NCBI GenBank assembly: GCA_030789695.1
Contig: CM061142.1
Coordinates: 355,669,486-355,733,485 of the forward strand
Direction: 5' to 3'
DNA: 64,000 nucleotides
Origin: Scilla litardierei
Taxonomy: Eukaryota; Streptophyta; Magnoliopsida; Asparagales; Asparagaceae
Made by a program: the position numbers and the translations under genes. Below are positions 20,477 through 31,568 of the stretch, piece by piece. Within the stretch, counting starts at the first letter, position 1, and every line of letters begins with the position of its first letter. The notes under the pieces were generated by a model that saw nothing but the letters and a program-made list of their open reading frames with translations, searched no databases and was not told where the DNA came from.

Positions 20477-21344
20477 TGTCACGCCCCGCTTCCAAAAACG
20501 ACGGAGGCGAAGCGTGACTAAGGCCCGCTCGGGCCGGAGCTAAGAAGCTCGGACCCAATAAGCGCCTGTATGGGTACCATTTAAAAGATTTTCAGGTTCT
20601 TGCATTTATAAAGTTCGAACAACAGAAAGTACAGAAAAAAAAATTGCATTCATTAAATAGAGATATAATATCCAACAAGTACAAAGTCTAAAAAGGAGCC
20701 TAAGCGTGGCAACAACTGTCTAAAAGTAAACTAAAGGTAGTAACCTCTGAAAGTGACGACTAAGAAGACCTCAAGGTCAGGTCCTCGTCGGGCGCGTACT
20801 CTGGGTCGACGTCCTCGGCTCCTCGTACTCCAGTGAGTCTATCTCGTCCACGAACTCTGGCTGAGCACCTGACGTACAACACCCAAGAAAAGGAACTGTA
20901 CGTCAGGTAAAGTCTACAAGAAGGGTTAGACTTTACTGCAAGTGCACCGAACTTTAAACAACGGTTTACTGGTTGATTAACATGCTGAGGTTCTTTTACA
21001 CAACAGTTTACAGGTTGATTAGCATGCTGAGGTTCTTTTACACAACAGTTTACTGGTTGATTAGCATGTTGTGGTTATAACAGGGTAACACGACAGGAAG
21101 TAACGTAGCAGGAAAGTAAAACGGGACAAGTAGTAGTCGTAGCGTGTGCTACCAACTACGGGACTATCCTAAAGGTGTCAGGACAAGACGGAACTAGACA
21201 AGACAAGACGGGACACGACACGACTGACAGGACTAGTAAAACACGAAGGGTTCACGCCTTACGGTTCGAGGGGGATCAGACCCTCTCACCGTGCGCACGC
21301 TCAACCCTACCCCAAACCCCAGAACTCAGGACAGGAAGCACGGA

Positions 21345-21790
21345 GATCACTTTCGCAAGGAAAGCACCTGAAACGCCCGTAGGCTTTTTCGTAACACAGA
21401 GATCACTTCCGCAAGGGAAGCACCTGAAACGCCCGTAGGCTTTTTCGTAACACAGAGATCACTTCCGCAAGGGAAGCACCTGAAACGCCCGTAGGCTTTT
21501 TCGTAACACAGAGATCACTTCCGCAAGGGAAGCACCTGAAACGCCCGTAGGCTTTTTCGTAACACAGAGATCACTTCCGCAAGGGAAGCACCTGAAACGC
21601 CCGTAGGCTTTTTTGTAACACATAGATCACTTCCGCAAGGGAAGTACCTGAAACACCTGTAGGCTTTTTCGTAACACATAGATCACTTCCGCAAGGGAAG
21701 CACCTGAAACGCCCGTAGGCTTTTTTGTAACACAGAGATCACTTCCGCAAGGGAAGCACCTGAAACGCCCGTAGGCTTTTTGTGTAACTG
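21345..21790. repeat. 56-bp tandem repeat, 8 copies
   Basis: The unit starts gatcacttccgcaaggg and ends cgtaacacaga. Copies begin at 21345, 21401, 21457 and so on every 56 bases; the first and last are slightly diverged. The same array sits at the same place in the other LTR (27700-28137). Confidence 0.95.
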
Positions 21791-23528
21791 GGACAAGACA
21801 CGACAAGTGTTAGGATTTGTTATTCTAGGGTGTCCACACGCACGAACACACAAGATAGCCCTACGGTGTCAAGAGTTGTTGTTTGTCGAGCTTAGACTTC
21901 GTCGTCAAGTCTAAGTCGTCAGGGGCGTCCCGGACGCTATCATTTCACGTCCGGTTCTATACATTCACAGTCTAACAGTTCTAGCAATCTAAGACCAAAG
22001 CACGGTCAAAAACGCAAGTGGTTACACTTGCCTGTGGTGGCGAGGATGTCGTCCGTCCGGGCGTCTCGTCCAGTCGTCACGTCCACGGTAGTCCGTCTGA
22101 AACAGGTCATGGCGATGGCGTCAGGTCACGTTTTTCAATAACCCTAGTTAGGTTCATTTCTAGGTTGTCGGGACTACCCTAATTGTCAAAGTCACAATTT
22201 TGATGTTCAGTCCTATTCGACGATTCTATCCTATGTGCACAGTTCAAAAGTCCAGTCGTCGAATCTACTGTTTCACAACGTTTTAAAGGCGCAGAAAAAA
22301 TAAATTTAGTTACAGTTGTCCGATTTTAGTTAGGGTTCAGTTTGCTACGGTGTGGGTTTCGCTACGAGTTTAGAGGGACCAACCTGGTGTGAGGAACGTG
22401 CATTTAATCTGGCGTCGAGTCTGATTACGGTGGCGGTGCTCGTGTCCCCGACTGCAGGTAGCGCAGTGGAGGTCGTCTCAGGATCGCCTCAGGATTGTGA
22501 CGGCTGCGGGTAGCGCAACGAAACGTCTCAGGCAACGGTAACGGCAACGGATCACGATGCCGGAAGATCATGAGTCCTGCGGCGTCAAAGGCGTCTCGAC
22601 TACGGGTAGCGTAGTGAGACTCGTCCGGGCGGCAAGCACGGTCAGTTCGACGGTAAGAACAGCGAGCTACGGAGCGTAACGACGACGATAACCCGTTGGA
22701 ACGCCAGTCCAAGGGCCGATCGGCCTAGCAGTTGTTGCGGGGTGTCTCGTGCAACGGTTTACGGCGTCAGAAAACAGGCGACAGTGGCAACGGCGGGGAG
22801 CGCTGCGTGCGGCTGAAGGCGCGACCGCGCACGGCAAGAGGGGTCGTGAAGCGAGGCGGCGAGATTTGGCCGCGAACCGTGCGGAGGGTCACGGCAGTCG
22901 GATCGTGGCGGGGAGATCCGCGAGGGCGGCGAGAGTTGATGTCGCCGGAGGGAGGTCCGCAGCGACGGGGAGATCGGATTGGGGTTTGCGGCGGTCGGAA
23001 GTGGACCACGATGATCTGATCGCAGGGGAGGCGCTGCACGAGGTCAGCGGCGGCGGCACCGTGTGCGGCGAAGATGAGGGCGAAGGCGAGGGGATCACGG
23101 TGGTGTCAGGGGTCGCAGGCGGGCATCGGCGTCGCAGGTGGTGCGAGGGGAACTCGGAGACGTCAGAGCGACGTCGTGCGGAGGTGGCGAGCTGTCACGG
23201 CGGTGGGAAACCGCGAGGGCGACGAGAGGAAATCCCGGGGTGGAGAGAGAGAGCGGATCGCCGGAGGGTGCGGCGGCGCCGTGGATCGCAGCTCAGGCGA
23301 GCGCTGTGGTCACGGGGCGCTGGCGGCGGTGTGCGGGGAAGACGAGGCGGCGGATCGGAGTTCGGGTCACGGCGGGCTGCTGTGGCGGCGTGCGGTCGGA
23401 GAAGCGAGGGTGAGGCGACGATCGCCGGAGGGTGCGGGCTGAGGGGAGGCCGCGAGGGCGGCGGATCGCCGTGAGGGAGAGAGAGAGAGGGACGGGGTGA
23501 TCGAATTGGGGGAAAAATAGGCCGGCGG

Positions 23529-23575
23529 CTGAGATTTTAGGGTTAGGGTAAAGTTAGGGTTAGGGTTAGGGATTT
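23529..23575 (-). promoter_or_regulatory. Telomere-like (telo-box) motifs upstream of TATA
   Basis: The minus strand carries runs of CCCTAA just upstream of the TATA-like box at 23511-23520. The duplicate is at about 29888-29934 in the other LTR. The gypsy-plus LTR has related AAACCCTAG and CCCTAACCCT motifs at 32120-32150 next to its TATA. In plants such telo-boxes bind TRB-type factors; function here is inference. Confidence 0.55.
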
Positions 23576-24159
23576 AATATTATATAATAAAAGGGGTTTG
23601 CTAAATAGACATGTGATATGGGTAAAATAGGAGAAGGGTATAAGGATGGAGTGTGCACAAAAGGGGAAATTCTAGGGGAGGTTAGAGAAACGCTTTAGGG
23701 AAGATTTTAAAATGATTTTAAAAGAGATTTAGCCAGATTTGGCTAACAATTTCGAAATTTGAAACTGACCAGGGCAAATCAACGGTCCAGATTTCTCCGA
23801 GCGATATCTTCTAATCCGGGCGTCAGAAAAATAATCTGAAAATACCGGGGTGATCGTGGAGACGAGACGCACAGACCTACGGAGCCCGATCATGCGTAAC
23901 ACCTACCAAAAATTTACATAAAATTGGGAATGGCGTTTTGAGTCAAATGACTAAAACACCCCTATCGTTCAAGGTCGTTTTGCGAGCAAACGAGCCTTGA
24001 AAGACGTTCCCAAAAATTACTATAAAATTCAACACCCCCAAACGATCGCATCGGCATATCGCATCGCAAATGCCGGAGCTCAGAAAAGTCAAATAAAATA
24101 CGTGCACGATAAAGCACGTGCACGCAGAAAATACGAACGGTCGGAAAGCGGCCGTCACA

Positions 24160-26831
24160 TTCTACCCACCTTAGAAATGATTCCGTCCTCGGAATCACTC
24201 ATACTAAGACTATTTATAAAATCTATAAATACTTAAGCTTACAACTCCCATCTCTCACGCCAGGATCTCCAATCTTATAACTTCAATATCGTCCCTCAAA
24301 TATTCCTTCTTTACACAGGACAATGCTACGACTAAACTCACCTCCTACTACTTAGCTATAAGATCATCCCTACAGTTCAACTTCCCAAGTCCAAGTTCTC
24401 ATAAAAGGGATAACAATCATCATCTCATACCATACCACTCCACTAAACATCATTGCTCAAAAACAATCTTTTAAACTCTCGATCTCTTCCCAATATTAAT
24501 CAATCTTCAAAAAAAAGATTCTAGTCAACCACCAATCCAAGACAAAAACTTTGTCTATCTTATAACACCTTTCATAAATCAATGATCGCCGTGTCTTTAA
24601 TGCATTCCTTATCGTATCTTCCCATAAATTTATCAGCCAAGTAATTTAACTATCAGAATCACATCTCATCCTACCCACTATAATTAATCCCAACCAATAT
24701 TAAGTCTGACTACCTAAACATCCATTTATCTCAACGCGTCGTGTTACTCCCAATGTCTTCTCACGTCAACTCAACAATCAAGTCTCAATGCTAATAAAAT
24801 CTCTACTCAATCTTATGATCACTCTAACTCCTACCATACTTTGTAGCCATCCTTATCTACCATTCGTCTAAGCCTCAAATATGATAAGTTATCATCTCCT
24901 CGCACGTATAATTTGATCTGACCAGAATTTCCCATTGAGTCCGCCACACTTCGGTTTTATAAATAAGTCTTGGACAGCCCATTTTTTTTCCATCCGAAAG
25001 AAATCAATTCCAATACCCTATTGTTCCAAAATTGGTTAATCATTGCTATAACAAATCTTATCTCACCCTGAGCCTACCCGCATTCAAAATCCTATAACAA
25101 TAATAGCTAGTCCTAATAATATAACAACAATAAACATAACATTCCTAAGGGAGAAGGAAGAGAAGAGAAAGGAAAACTTAAGGCCAACGACACATTTTAA
25201 AACATTTGGAAAAACGTGTGGAGTTGTGGTATTGGATGAGGGAGGATAGGTGGGTTGTGATCTCGTGGGCTAGTTTTAAAACTTTAAAGATTTTATTTGA
25301 AAGGATACAAAAAGTTTTGAAACATACATAAGCAGCCAAAAATAATCTAAGCTACAATACGGAAGACTAGGTCTAAGGAATTTGCCTGCTATGACGTTAT
25401 CCACAAAAATTTGAATACCATCATTCAGACAACTCCATACGTATGTCATGGACCACACTGAGTATGCATTCAAGACACAGAAGGCAAATATCAGAATCCT
25501 AAGGGTGACACTCTCATACAGGTCTACACTCTCTACCTATTCTCATGCATCGCAACAACATCACCTACCAAGGCCTACTCCTAGCTAGGGATGACATAGG
25601 CAATTACAGGCGCTGATGTCTACATACAAGAGGGAGACCGAAACCAGAACGACACGAAACAAGATCGAAAGAACGAAGTCATGTAAGGCGAGGGTAAGAA
25701 GATAGTCGGATGGACGGGACAGAAATATTGTAAAAAGATTTAACGATCAAAGAAGGATTTGGTGCAAAATATGGTATCACATACCTTTAAAAATACATAT
25801 ATATATTCATATACTTAAAAGTGAGTAGATGTAGCAAATCAAAGTTTTGGAAAGAAAAAAAAAGTAAGACGGTGGAAGAATGGGTAGGGTGAGAAACGGT
25901 TGATTTGCAAATGAAAATAAGTTTACACAAAGATTTTTGAAATGTGGTCACTAATATAATAATAATAATAAAATAATTGGAGTTCCCTCTAGTTTAGAAA
26001 AATATTCTTTTTTAAAATAATAATAATAATAATAATAATAATATCTACGGTAGTGGTTATAAATAGATCTGTTAGTTTAGAAAATTAATATATATATTGG
26101 ATTATAGAATTGATAACAAGGTTTAAAACTGAAACACGAAAGATGCCGATTTGAAAATATGTACAAGATAGTAAAATATTTTTACGACCAGGGATGTTTC
26201 AAGATCAGTGAAAGAATTTAACTCAAAAGAAAAACAAGAATTTTGAAATGTATAATATAGGGGTTTTCAAAGAAGTCAAACTAGAGCGAAAAAACTTAAT
26301 GGGAATTTCGAAAATACTTTTAGAGGTAGCAGACTTGGCAATGGAAGAGACTCGAATGATCAACGATAATCGTCAGGAAACGATCACGTGAATCGGGAGA
26401 CAGGAAAAAAAATGATCGCTTGATGGATACACTTAGGATTTGATTTACGAAACTACGATGGGGTTCTTCGGTCGATCACACGAAAGGGCAATGATTGGAG
26501 GGGCGCTAGAAGTCAGGGGGAAAGTTCCCAAGAGAGTCAAGGTTACGCTTTGCTGGGCCCGAAGTCAATGGAGCCGGGCGAGCGACTAAACTAAAAGAAG
26601 GGCTCTAGGAAATTTAACACGGTCAGAGTCAAGTGGGCTACTAAGGTATTCTAGGATGAGGACGACTAATTCCTAACCAAGGCTCAGACTATCAAATGGG
26701 GACGTCTACCTAGGTCTTCCTACTATCTGGGACTGGGAAACTAATTCAGACATGTACGTGGATATTAAATGAATGCGGTACTCTAATTGTTCCGAACTTT
26801 TGCAAGACCTGCATGGGCCACCACTAAAACC
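24160..26831 (-). other. LARD-1 internal region, non-coding
   Basis: I find no frame resembling a retrotransposon protein. Next to 24160 the minus strand has AAGGTGGGTAGAA preceded by a 'ccgaggacggaatcatttc' block, which also precedes the gypsy-plus polypurine tract (31533-31568). Next to 26831 is the GGTGGCCCATGCAGGTC leader motif. About 25940-26820 aligns by eye with LARD-2 at about 52600-53510. A short TAA microsatellite is at 26015-26045. Confidence 0.8.
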
Positions 26832-29800
26832 TGTCACGCCCCGCTTCCCAAAACGACGGAGGCGAAGCGTGACTAAGGCCCGCTCAGGCCGGAGCTAAGA
26901 AGCTCGGACCCAATAAGCGCCGGTATGGGTACCATTTAAAAGATTTTCAGGTTCTTGCATTTATAAAGTTCGAACAACAGAAATTACAGAAAAAAAAATT
27001 GCATTCATTAAATAGAGATATAATATCCAACAAGTACAAAGTCTAAAAAGGAGCCTAAGCGTGGCAACAACTGTCTAAAAGTAAACTAAAGGTAGTAACC
27101 TCTGAAAGTGACGACTAAGAAGACCTCAAGGTCTGGTCCTCGTCGGGCGCATACTCTGGGTCGACGTCCTCGGCTCCTCGTACTCCAGTGAGTCTATCTC
27201 GTCCACGAACTCTGGCTGAGCACCTGACGTACAGCACCCAAGAAAAGGAACTGTACGTCAGGTAAAGTCTACAAGAAGGGTTAGACTTTACTGCAAGTGC
27301 ACCGAACTTTAAACAACGGTTTACTGGTTGATTAACATGCTGAGGTTCTTTTCCACAACAGTTTACTGGTTGATTAGCATGCTGAGGTTCTTTTACACAA
27401 CAGTTTACTGGTTGATTAGCATGTTGTGGTTATAACAGGGTAACACGACAGGAAGTAACGTGGCAGGAAAGTAAAACGGGACAAGTAGTAGTCGTAGCGT
27501 GTGCTACCAACTACGGGACTATCCTAAAGGTGTCAGGACAAGATGGAACTAGACAAGACAAGACGGGACACGACATGACTGACAGGACTAGTAAAACACG
27601 AAGGGTTCACGCCTTACGGTTCGAGGGGGATCAGACCCTCTCACCGTGCGCACGCTCAACCCTACCCCAAACCCCAGAACTCAGGACAGGAAGCACGGAG
27701 ATCACTTTCGCAAGGAAAGCACCTGAAACGCCCGTAGGCTTTTTCGTAACACAGAGATCACTTCCGCAAGGGAAGCACCTGAAACGCCCGTAGGCTTTTT
27801 TGTAACACAGAGATCACTTCCGCAAGGGAAGCACCTGAAACGCCCGTAGGCTTTTTCGTAACACAGAGATCACTTCCGCAAGGGAAGCACCTGAAACGCC
27901 CGTAGGCTTTTTCGTAACACAGAGATCACTTCCGCAAGGGAAGCACCTGAAACGCCCGTAGGCTTTTTCGTAACACATAGATCACTTCCGCAAGGGAAGC
28001 ACCTGAAACGACCGTAAGCTTTTTCGTAACACAGAGATCACTTCCGCAAGGGAAGCACCTGAAACGCCCGTAGGCTTTTTCGTAACACAGAGATCACTTC
28101 CGCAAGGGAAGCACCTGAAACGCCCGTAGGCTTTTTGTGTAACTGGGACAAGACACGACAAGTGTAAGGATTTGTTATTCTAGGGTGTCCACACGCACGC
28201 ACACACAAGATAGCCCTACGGTGTCAAGAGTTGTTGTTTGTCGAGCTTAGACTTCGTCGTCAAGTCTAAGTCGTCAGGGGCATCCCGGACGCTATCATTT
28301 CACGTCCGGTTCTATACATTCACAGTCTAACAGTTCTAGCAATCTAAGACCAAAGCACGGTCAAAAACGCAAGTGGTTACACTTGCCTGTGTTGGCGAGG
28401 ATGTCGTCCGTCCGGGCGTCTCGTCCAGTCGTCGCGTCCGTGGTAGTCCGTCTGAAACAGGTCATGGCGACGGCGTCAGGTCACGTTTTTCAATAACCCT
28501 AGTTAGGTTCATTTCTAGGTTGTCGGGACTACCCTAATTGTCAAAGTCACAATTTTGATGTTCAGTCCTATTCGACGATTCTATCCTATGTGCACAGTTC
28601 AAAAGTCCAGTCGTCGAATCTACTGTTTCACAACGTTTTAAAGGCGCAGAAAAAATAAATTTAGTTACAGTTGTCCGATTTTAGTTAGGGTTCAGTTTGC
28701 TACGGTGTGGGTTTCGCTACGAGTTTAGAGGGACCAACCTGGTGTGAGGAACGTGCATTTAATCTGGCGTCGAGTCTGAAAACGGTGGCGGTGCTCGTGT
28801 CCCCGACTGCAGGTAGCGCAATGGAGGTCGTCTCAGGATCGCCTCAGGATTGTGACGGCTGCGGGTAGCGCAACGAAACGTCTCAGGAAACGGTAACGGC
28901 AACGGATCACGATGCTGGAAGATCATGAGTCCTGCGGCGTCAAAGGCGTCTCGACTACGGGTAGCGTAGTGAGACTCATCCGGGCGGCAAGCACGGTCAG
29001 TCCGACGGTAAGAACAGCGAGCTACGGAGCGTAACGACGATGATAACCCGTTGAAACGCCAGTCCAAGGGCCGATCGGCCTAGCAGTCGTTGCGGGGTGT
29101 CTCGTGTAACGGTTTACGGCGTCGGAAAACAGGCGACAGTGGCAACGGCGGGGAGTGCTGCGCGCAGCTGAAGGCGCGACCGTGCATGGCAAGAGGGGTC
29201 GTGAAGCGAGGCGGCGAGATTTGGCCGCGAACCGTGCGGAGGGTCACGGCAGTCGGATCGTGGCGGGGAGATCCGCGAGGGCGGCGAGAGTTGATGTCGC
29301 CGGAGGGAGGTCCGCAGCGACGGGGAGATCGGATTGGGGTTTGCGGCGGTCGGAAGTCGACCACGGCGATATGATCGCAGGTGAGGCGCTGCACGAGGTC
29401 AGCGGCGGCGGCACCGTGTGCGGGGAAGATGAGGGCGAAGGCGAGGGGATCACGGTGGCGTCGGGGGACGCAGGCGGGCATCGGCGTCGCAGGCGGTGCG
29501 AGGGGAACTCGGAGACGTCGGAGCGACGTCGTGCGGAGGTGGCGAGCTGTCACGGCGGCGGGAAACCGCGAGGGCGGCGAGAGGAAATCCCGGGGTGGAG
29601 AGAGAGAGAGTGGATCGCCGGAGGGTGCGGCGGCGTCGTGGATCGCAGCGTAGGCGAGCGCTGTGGTCACGGGGCGCAGGCGGCGGTGTGCGGGGAAGAC
29701 GAGGCGGCGGATCGCCGTTCGGGTCACGGCGGGCTGCTGTGGCGGCGTGCGGGCGGAGAAGCGAGGGTGCGGCGACGATCGTCGGAGGGTGCGGGCTGAG

Positions 29801-30514
29801 GGGAGGCCGCGAGGGCGGCGGATCGCCGTGAGGGAGAGAGAGAGGGACGGGGTGATCGAATTGGGGGAAAAATAGGCCGGCGGCTGAGATTTTAGGGTTA
29901 GGGTAAAGTTAGGGTTAGGGTTAGGGATTTAATATTATATAATAAAAGGGGTTTGCTAAATAGACATGTGATATGGGTAAAATAGGAGAAGGGTATAAGG
30001 ATGGAGTGTGCACAAAAGGGGAAATTCTAGGGGAGGTTAGAGAAACGCTTTAGGGAAGATTTTAAAATGATTTTAAAAGAGATTTAGCTAGATTTGGCTA
30101 ACAATTTCGAAATTTGAAACTGACCAGGGCAAATCAACGGTCCAGATTTCTCCGAGCGATATCTTCCAATCCGGGCGTCGGAAAAATAATCCGAAAATAC
30201 CGGGGCGATCGTGGAGACGAGACGCACAGACCTACGGAGCCCGATCGTGCGTAACACCTACCAAAAATTTACATAAAATTGGGAATGGCGTTTTGAGTCA
30301 AATGACTAAAACGCCCCTATCGTTCAAGGTCGTTTTGCGAGCAAACGAGCCGTGAAAGACGTTCCCAAAAATTACTATAAAATTCAACACCCCCAAACGA
30401 TCGCATCGACATATCGCATCGCAAATGCCGGAGCTCAGAAAAGTCAAATAAAATACGTGCACGATAAAGCACGTGCACGCAGAAAATACGAACGGTCGGA
30501 AAGCGGCCGTCACA
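26832..30514 (-). mobile_element. LARD-1 LTR (5' LTR in element sense)
   Basis: The second 3683-bp LTR, with the same parts as the first: 56-bp array 27700-28137, CG-rich leader about 29045-29860, TATA-like box 29866-29875, telomere-like run 29888-29934. It ends at 30514, followed by the duplicated gccag (30515-30519). Confidence 0.92.
27700..28137. repeat. 56-bp tandem repeat, 8 copies (second LTR)
   Basis: Same unit, copy number and position as at 21345-21790; only point differences are seen between the two arrays. Confidence 0.95.
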
Positions 30515-31527
30515 GCCAGTCTACGGAAGCTTTGGCGAGGAAATATCTGGAGGTAAATTTCTTCTTTACTTCTCTTTTAATTTCCTCTTGAGTTGGTTGT
30601 AACGTAGACCGTGTACGTGCAGGAGATTGTACGCTTACATGGAGTCCCGTGAGCATTGTGTCTGACCGAGACACGAGGTTCACATCTCAGTTCTGGAGAA
30701 GTCTGCAGGAACATTTGGGTACGAGTCTGAGTTTCAGCACGGCGTACCATCCGCAAACTGATGGCCAGTCCGAGAGGACTATCCAGATTCTGGCGGATAT
30801 GCTGCGAGCTTGTATGCTCGATTTGAAGGGATCGTGGGAAGACCATCTTCACTTGGTGGAGTTCTCATATAACAACAGCTACCAGGCGAGCATTGGCATG
30901 GCACCGTTTGCTGCCTTATATGGAAGGAAATGTCGATCGCCGCTGAGCTGGGATGACATCGGAGATCGGGAACTGTTGGGTCCAGAGATGATAGTGGAAG
31001 CTGTGGATGTCGTGAGAGACATCAGGGAGAAGCTCAGAGTTGCACAGGATCGCTTCAAGCATTGGGCAGATGCCAAGAGGAGACCTTTGGAGTTTCAGCC
31101 TGGAGATCACGTCTTCCTGAAGATTTCTCCGAACCGCGGAGTTATTCGTTTTGGGAAGAAGGGAAAGCTGAGTCCGAGGTATATTGGGCCATTTGATGTG
31201 CTAGAGCCTGTGGGAGCAGTGGCCTACCGCCTTGCTCTGCCACCATCTTTGGAGGGTGTTCACGATGTATTCCACGTATCTCAGCTACGTCGGTACGTCA
31301 GTGATCCGTCGCACACGGTTGATTTCTCAGAGATTACGGTTCGCCCGGACCTGACTTATGACCAGCAGCCTGTGCAGATCTTGGACCATCGACAGAAGCA
31401 GTTGAGGAATAAGATAGTCGACCTGGTGAGAGTGATGTGGCGTCACGGATCACCTGGAGAGTCCACCTGGGAGCGTGAGGATGATATGAGAGAGCGCTTC
31501 CCGCATCTTTTTCCCAACGATGCTTGA
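30515..31527 (+). pseudogene. gypsy-plus Pol: integrase C-terminal half and chromodomain
   Basis: It resumes in frame right after LARD-1 (11 codons, 30520-30552), is interrupted by a second intron (30553-30622), and continues from 30623. One base is missing at about 30648, which shifts the frame; the rest (30649-31527) is open. It contains the integrase catalytic core ([18 protein letters not shown] with the catalytic acidic residue following), the GPF/Y-like region ([10 protein letters not shown]) and a C-terminal chromodomain-type segment (about 31375-31510, ESTWERE). The chromodomain assigns the element to the chromoviruses. The frameshift plus the LARD-1 insertion make this copy non-functional. 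Confidence 0.88.
30553..30622 (+). other. Candidate second intron, inside gypsy-plus integrase
   Basis: 70 bases from GTAAATTTC to TACGTGCAG between two glutamate codons (phase 0). It contains in-frame stops, is T-rich, and its removal makes the integrase continuous. The homologous stretch of gypsy-minus is outside the window, so conservation cannot be tested here. Confidence 0.65.
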
Positions 31528-31555
31528 TGTTGATTCCGAGGACGGAATCATTTCT

Positions 31556-31568
31556 AAGTTGGGGAGGA
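31556..31568 (+). promoter_or_regulatory. gypsy-plus polypurine tract
   Basis: AAGTTGGGGAGGA lies directly against the 3' LTR start TGTAACGG at 31569, preceded by the block shared with both LARDs. Confidence 0.85.

Larger units (their letters stand above)
20477..24159 (-). mobile_element. LARD-1 LTR (3' LTR in element sense)
   Basis: In element sense it starts TGTGACGGCC at 24159 and ends GGGGCGTGACA at 20477. Moving downstream on the minus strand: U3 with telomere-like TTAGGG runs (23529-23575), a TATA-like CTATTTTTCC (23511-23520), a very CG-rich leader (about 22690-23500), then a 56-bp tandem array (21345-21790). Long open frames inside the CG-rich leader exist on both strands and look compositional. 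Confidence 0.92.
20477..30514 (-). mobile_element. LARD-1, non-autonomous large-LTR element
   Basis: A 10,038-bp element with two 3683-bp LTRs (20477-24159 and 26832-30514) and a 2672-bp internal region without coding capacity. It is flanked by a perfect 5-bp duplication gccag. Orientation follows from the polypurine-type tract next to 24159 and the leader motif next to 26832, both read on the minus strand. The LTRs match those of gypsy-plus at both termini, so it is probably mobilised by that family. The two LTRs are equal in length and differ by scattered substitutions, which implies a fairly recent insertion. Confidence 0.93.

Noticed and set aside
21345..21790. Regular 56-bp repeats resembling a CRISPR array
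   Set aside because: The units are contiguous with no unique spacers, and the sequence is a plant retrotransposon LTR; it is a minisatellite.
22749..23474. Open frames of up to 241 codons, with partners near 29080-29799
   Set aside because: Arg/Gly-rich translations of the CG-rich LARD-1 leader, open in several frames, not conserved in length between the two LTR copies.
23529..23575. Interstitial telomere from TTAGGG-like runs
   Set aside because: Too short and interrupted, repeated at the same place in both LTRs, and typical of telo-box promoter motifs.
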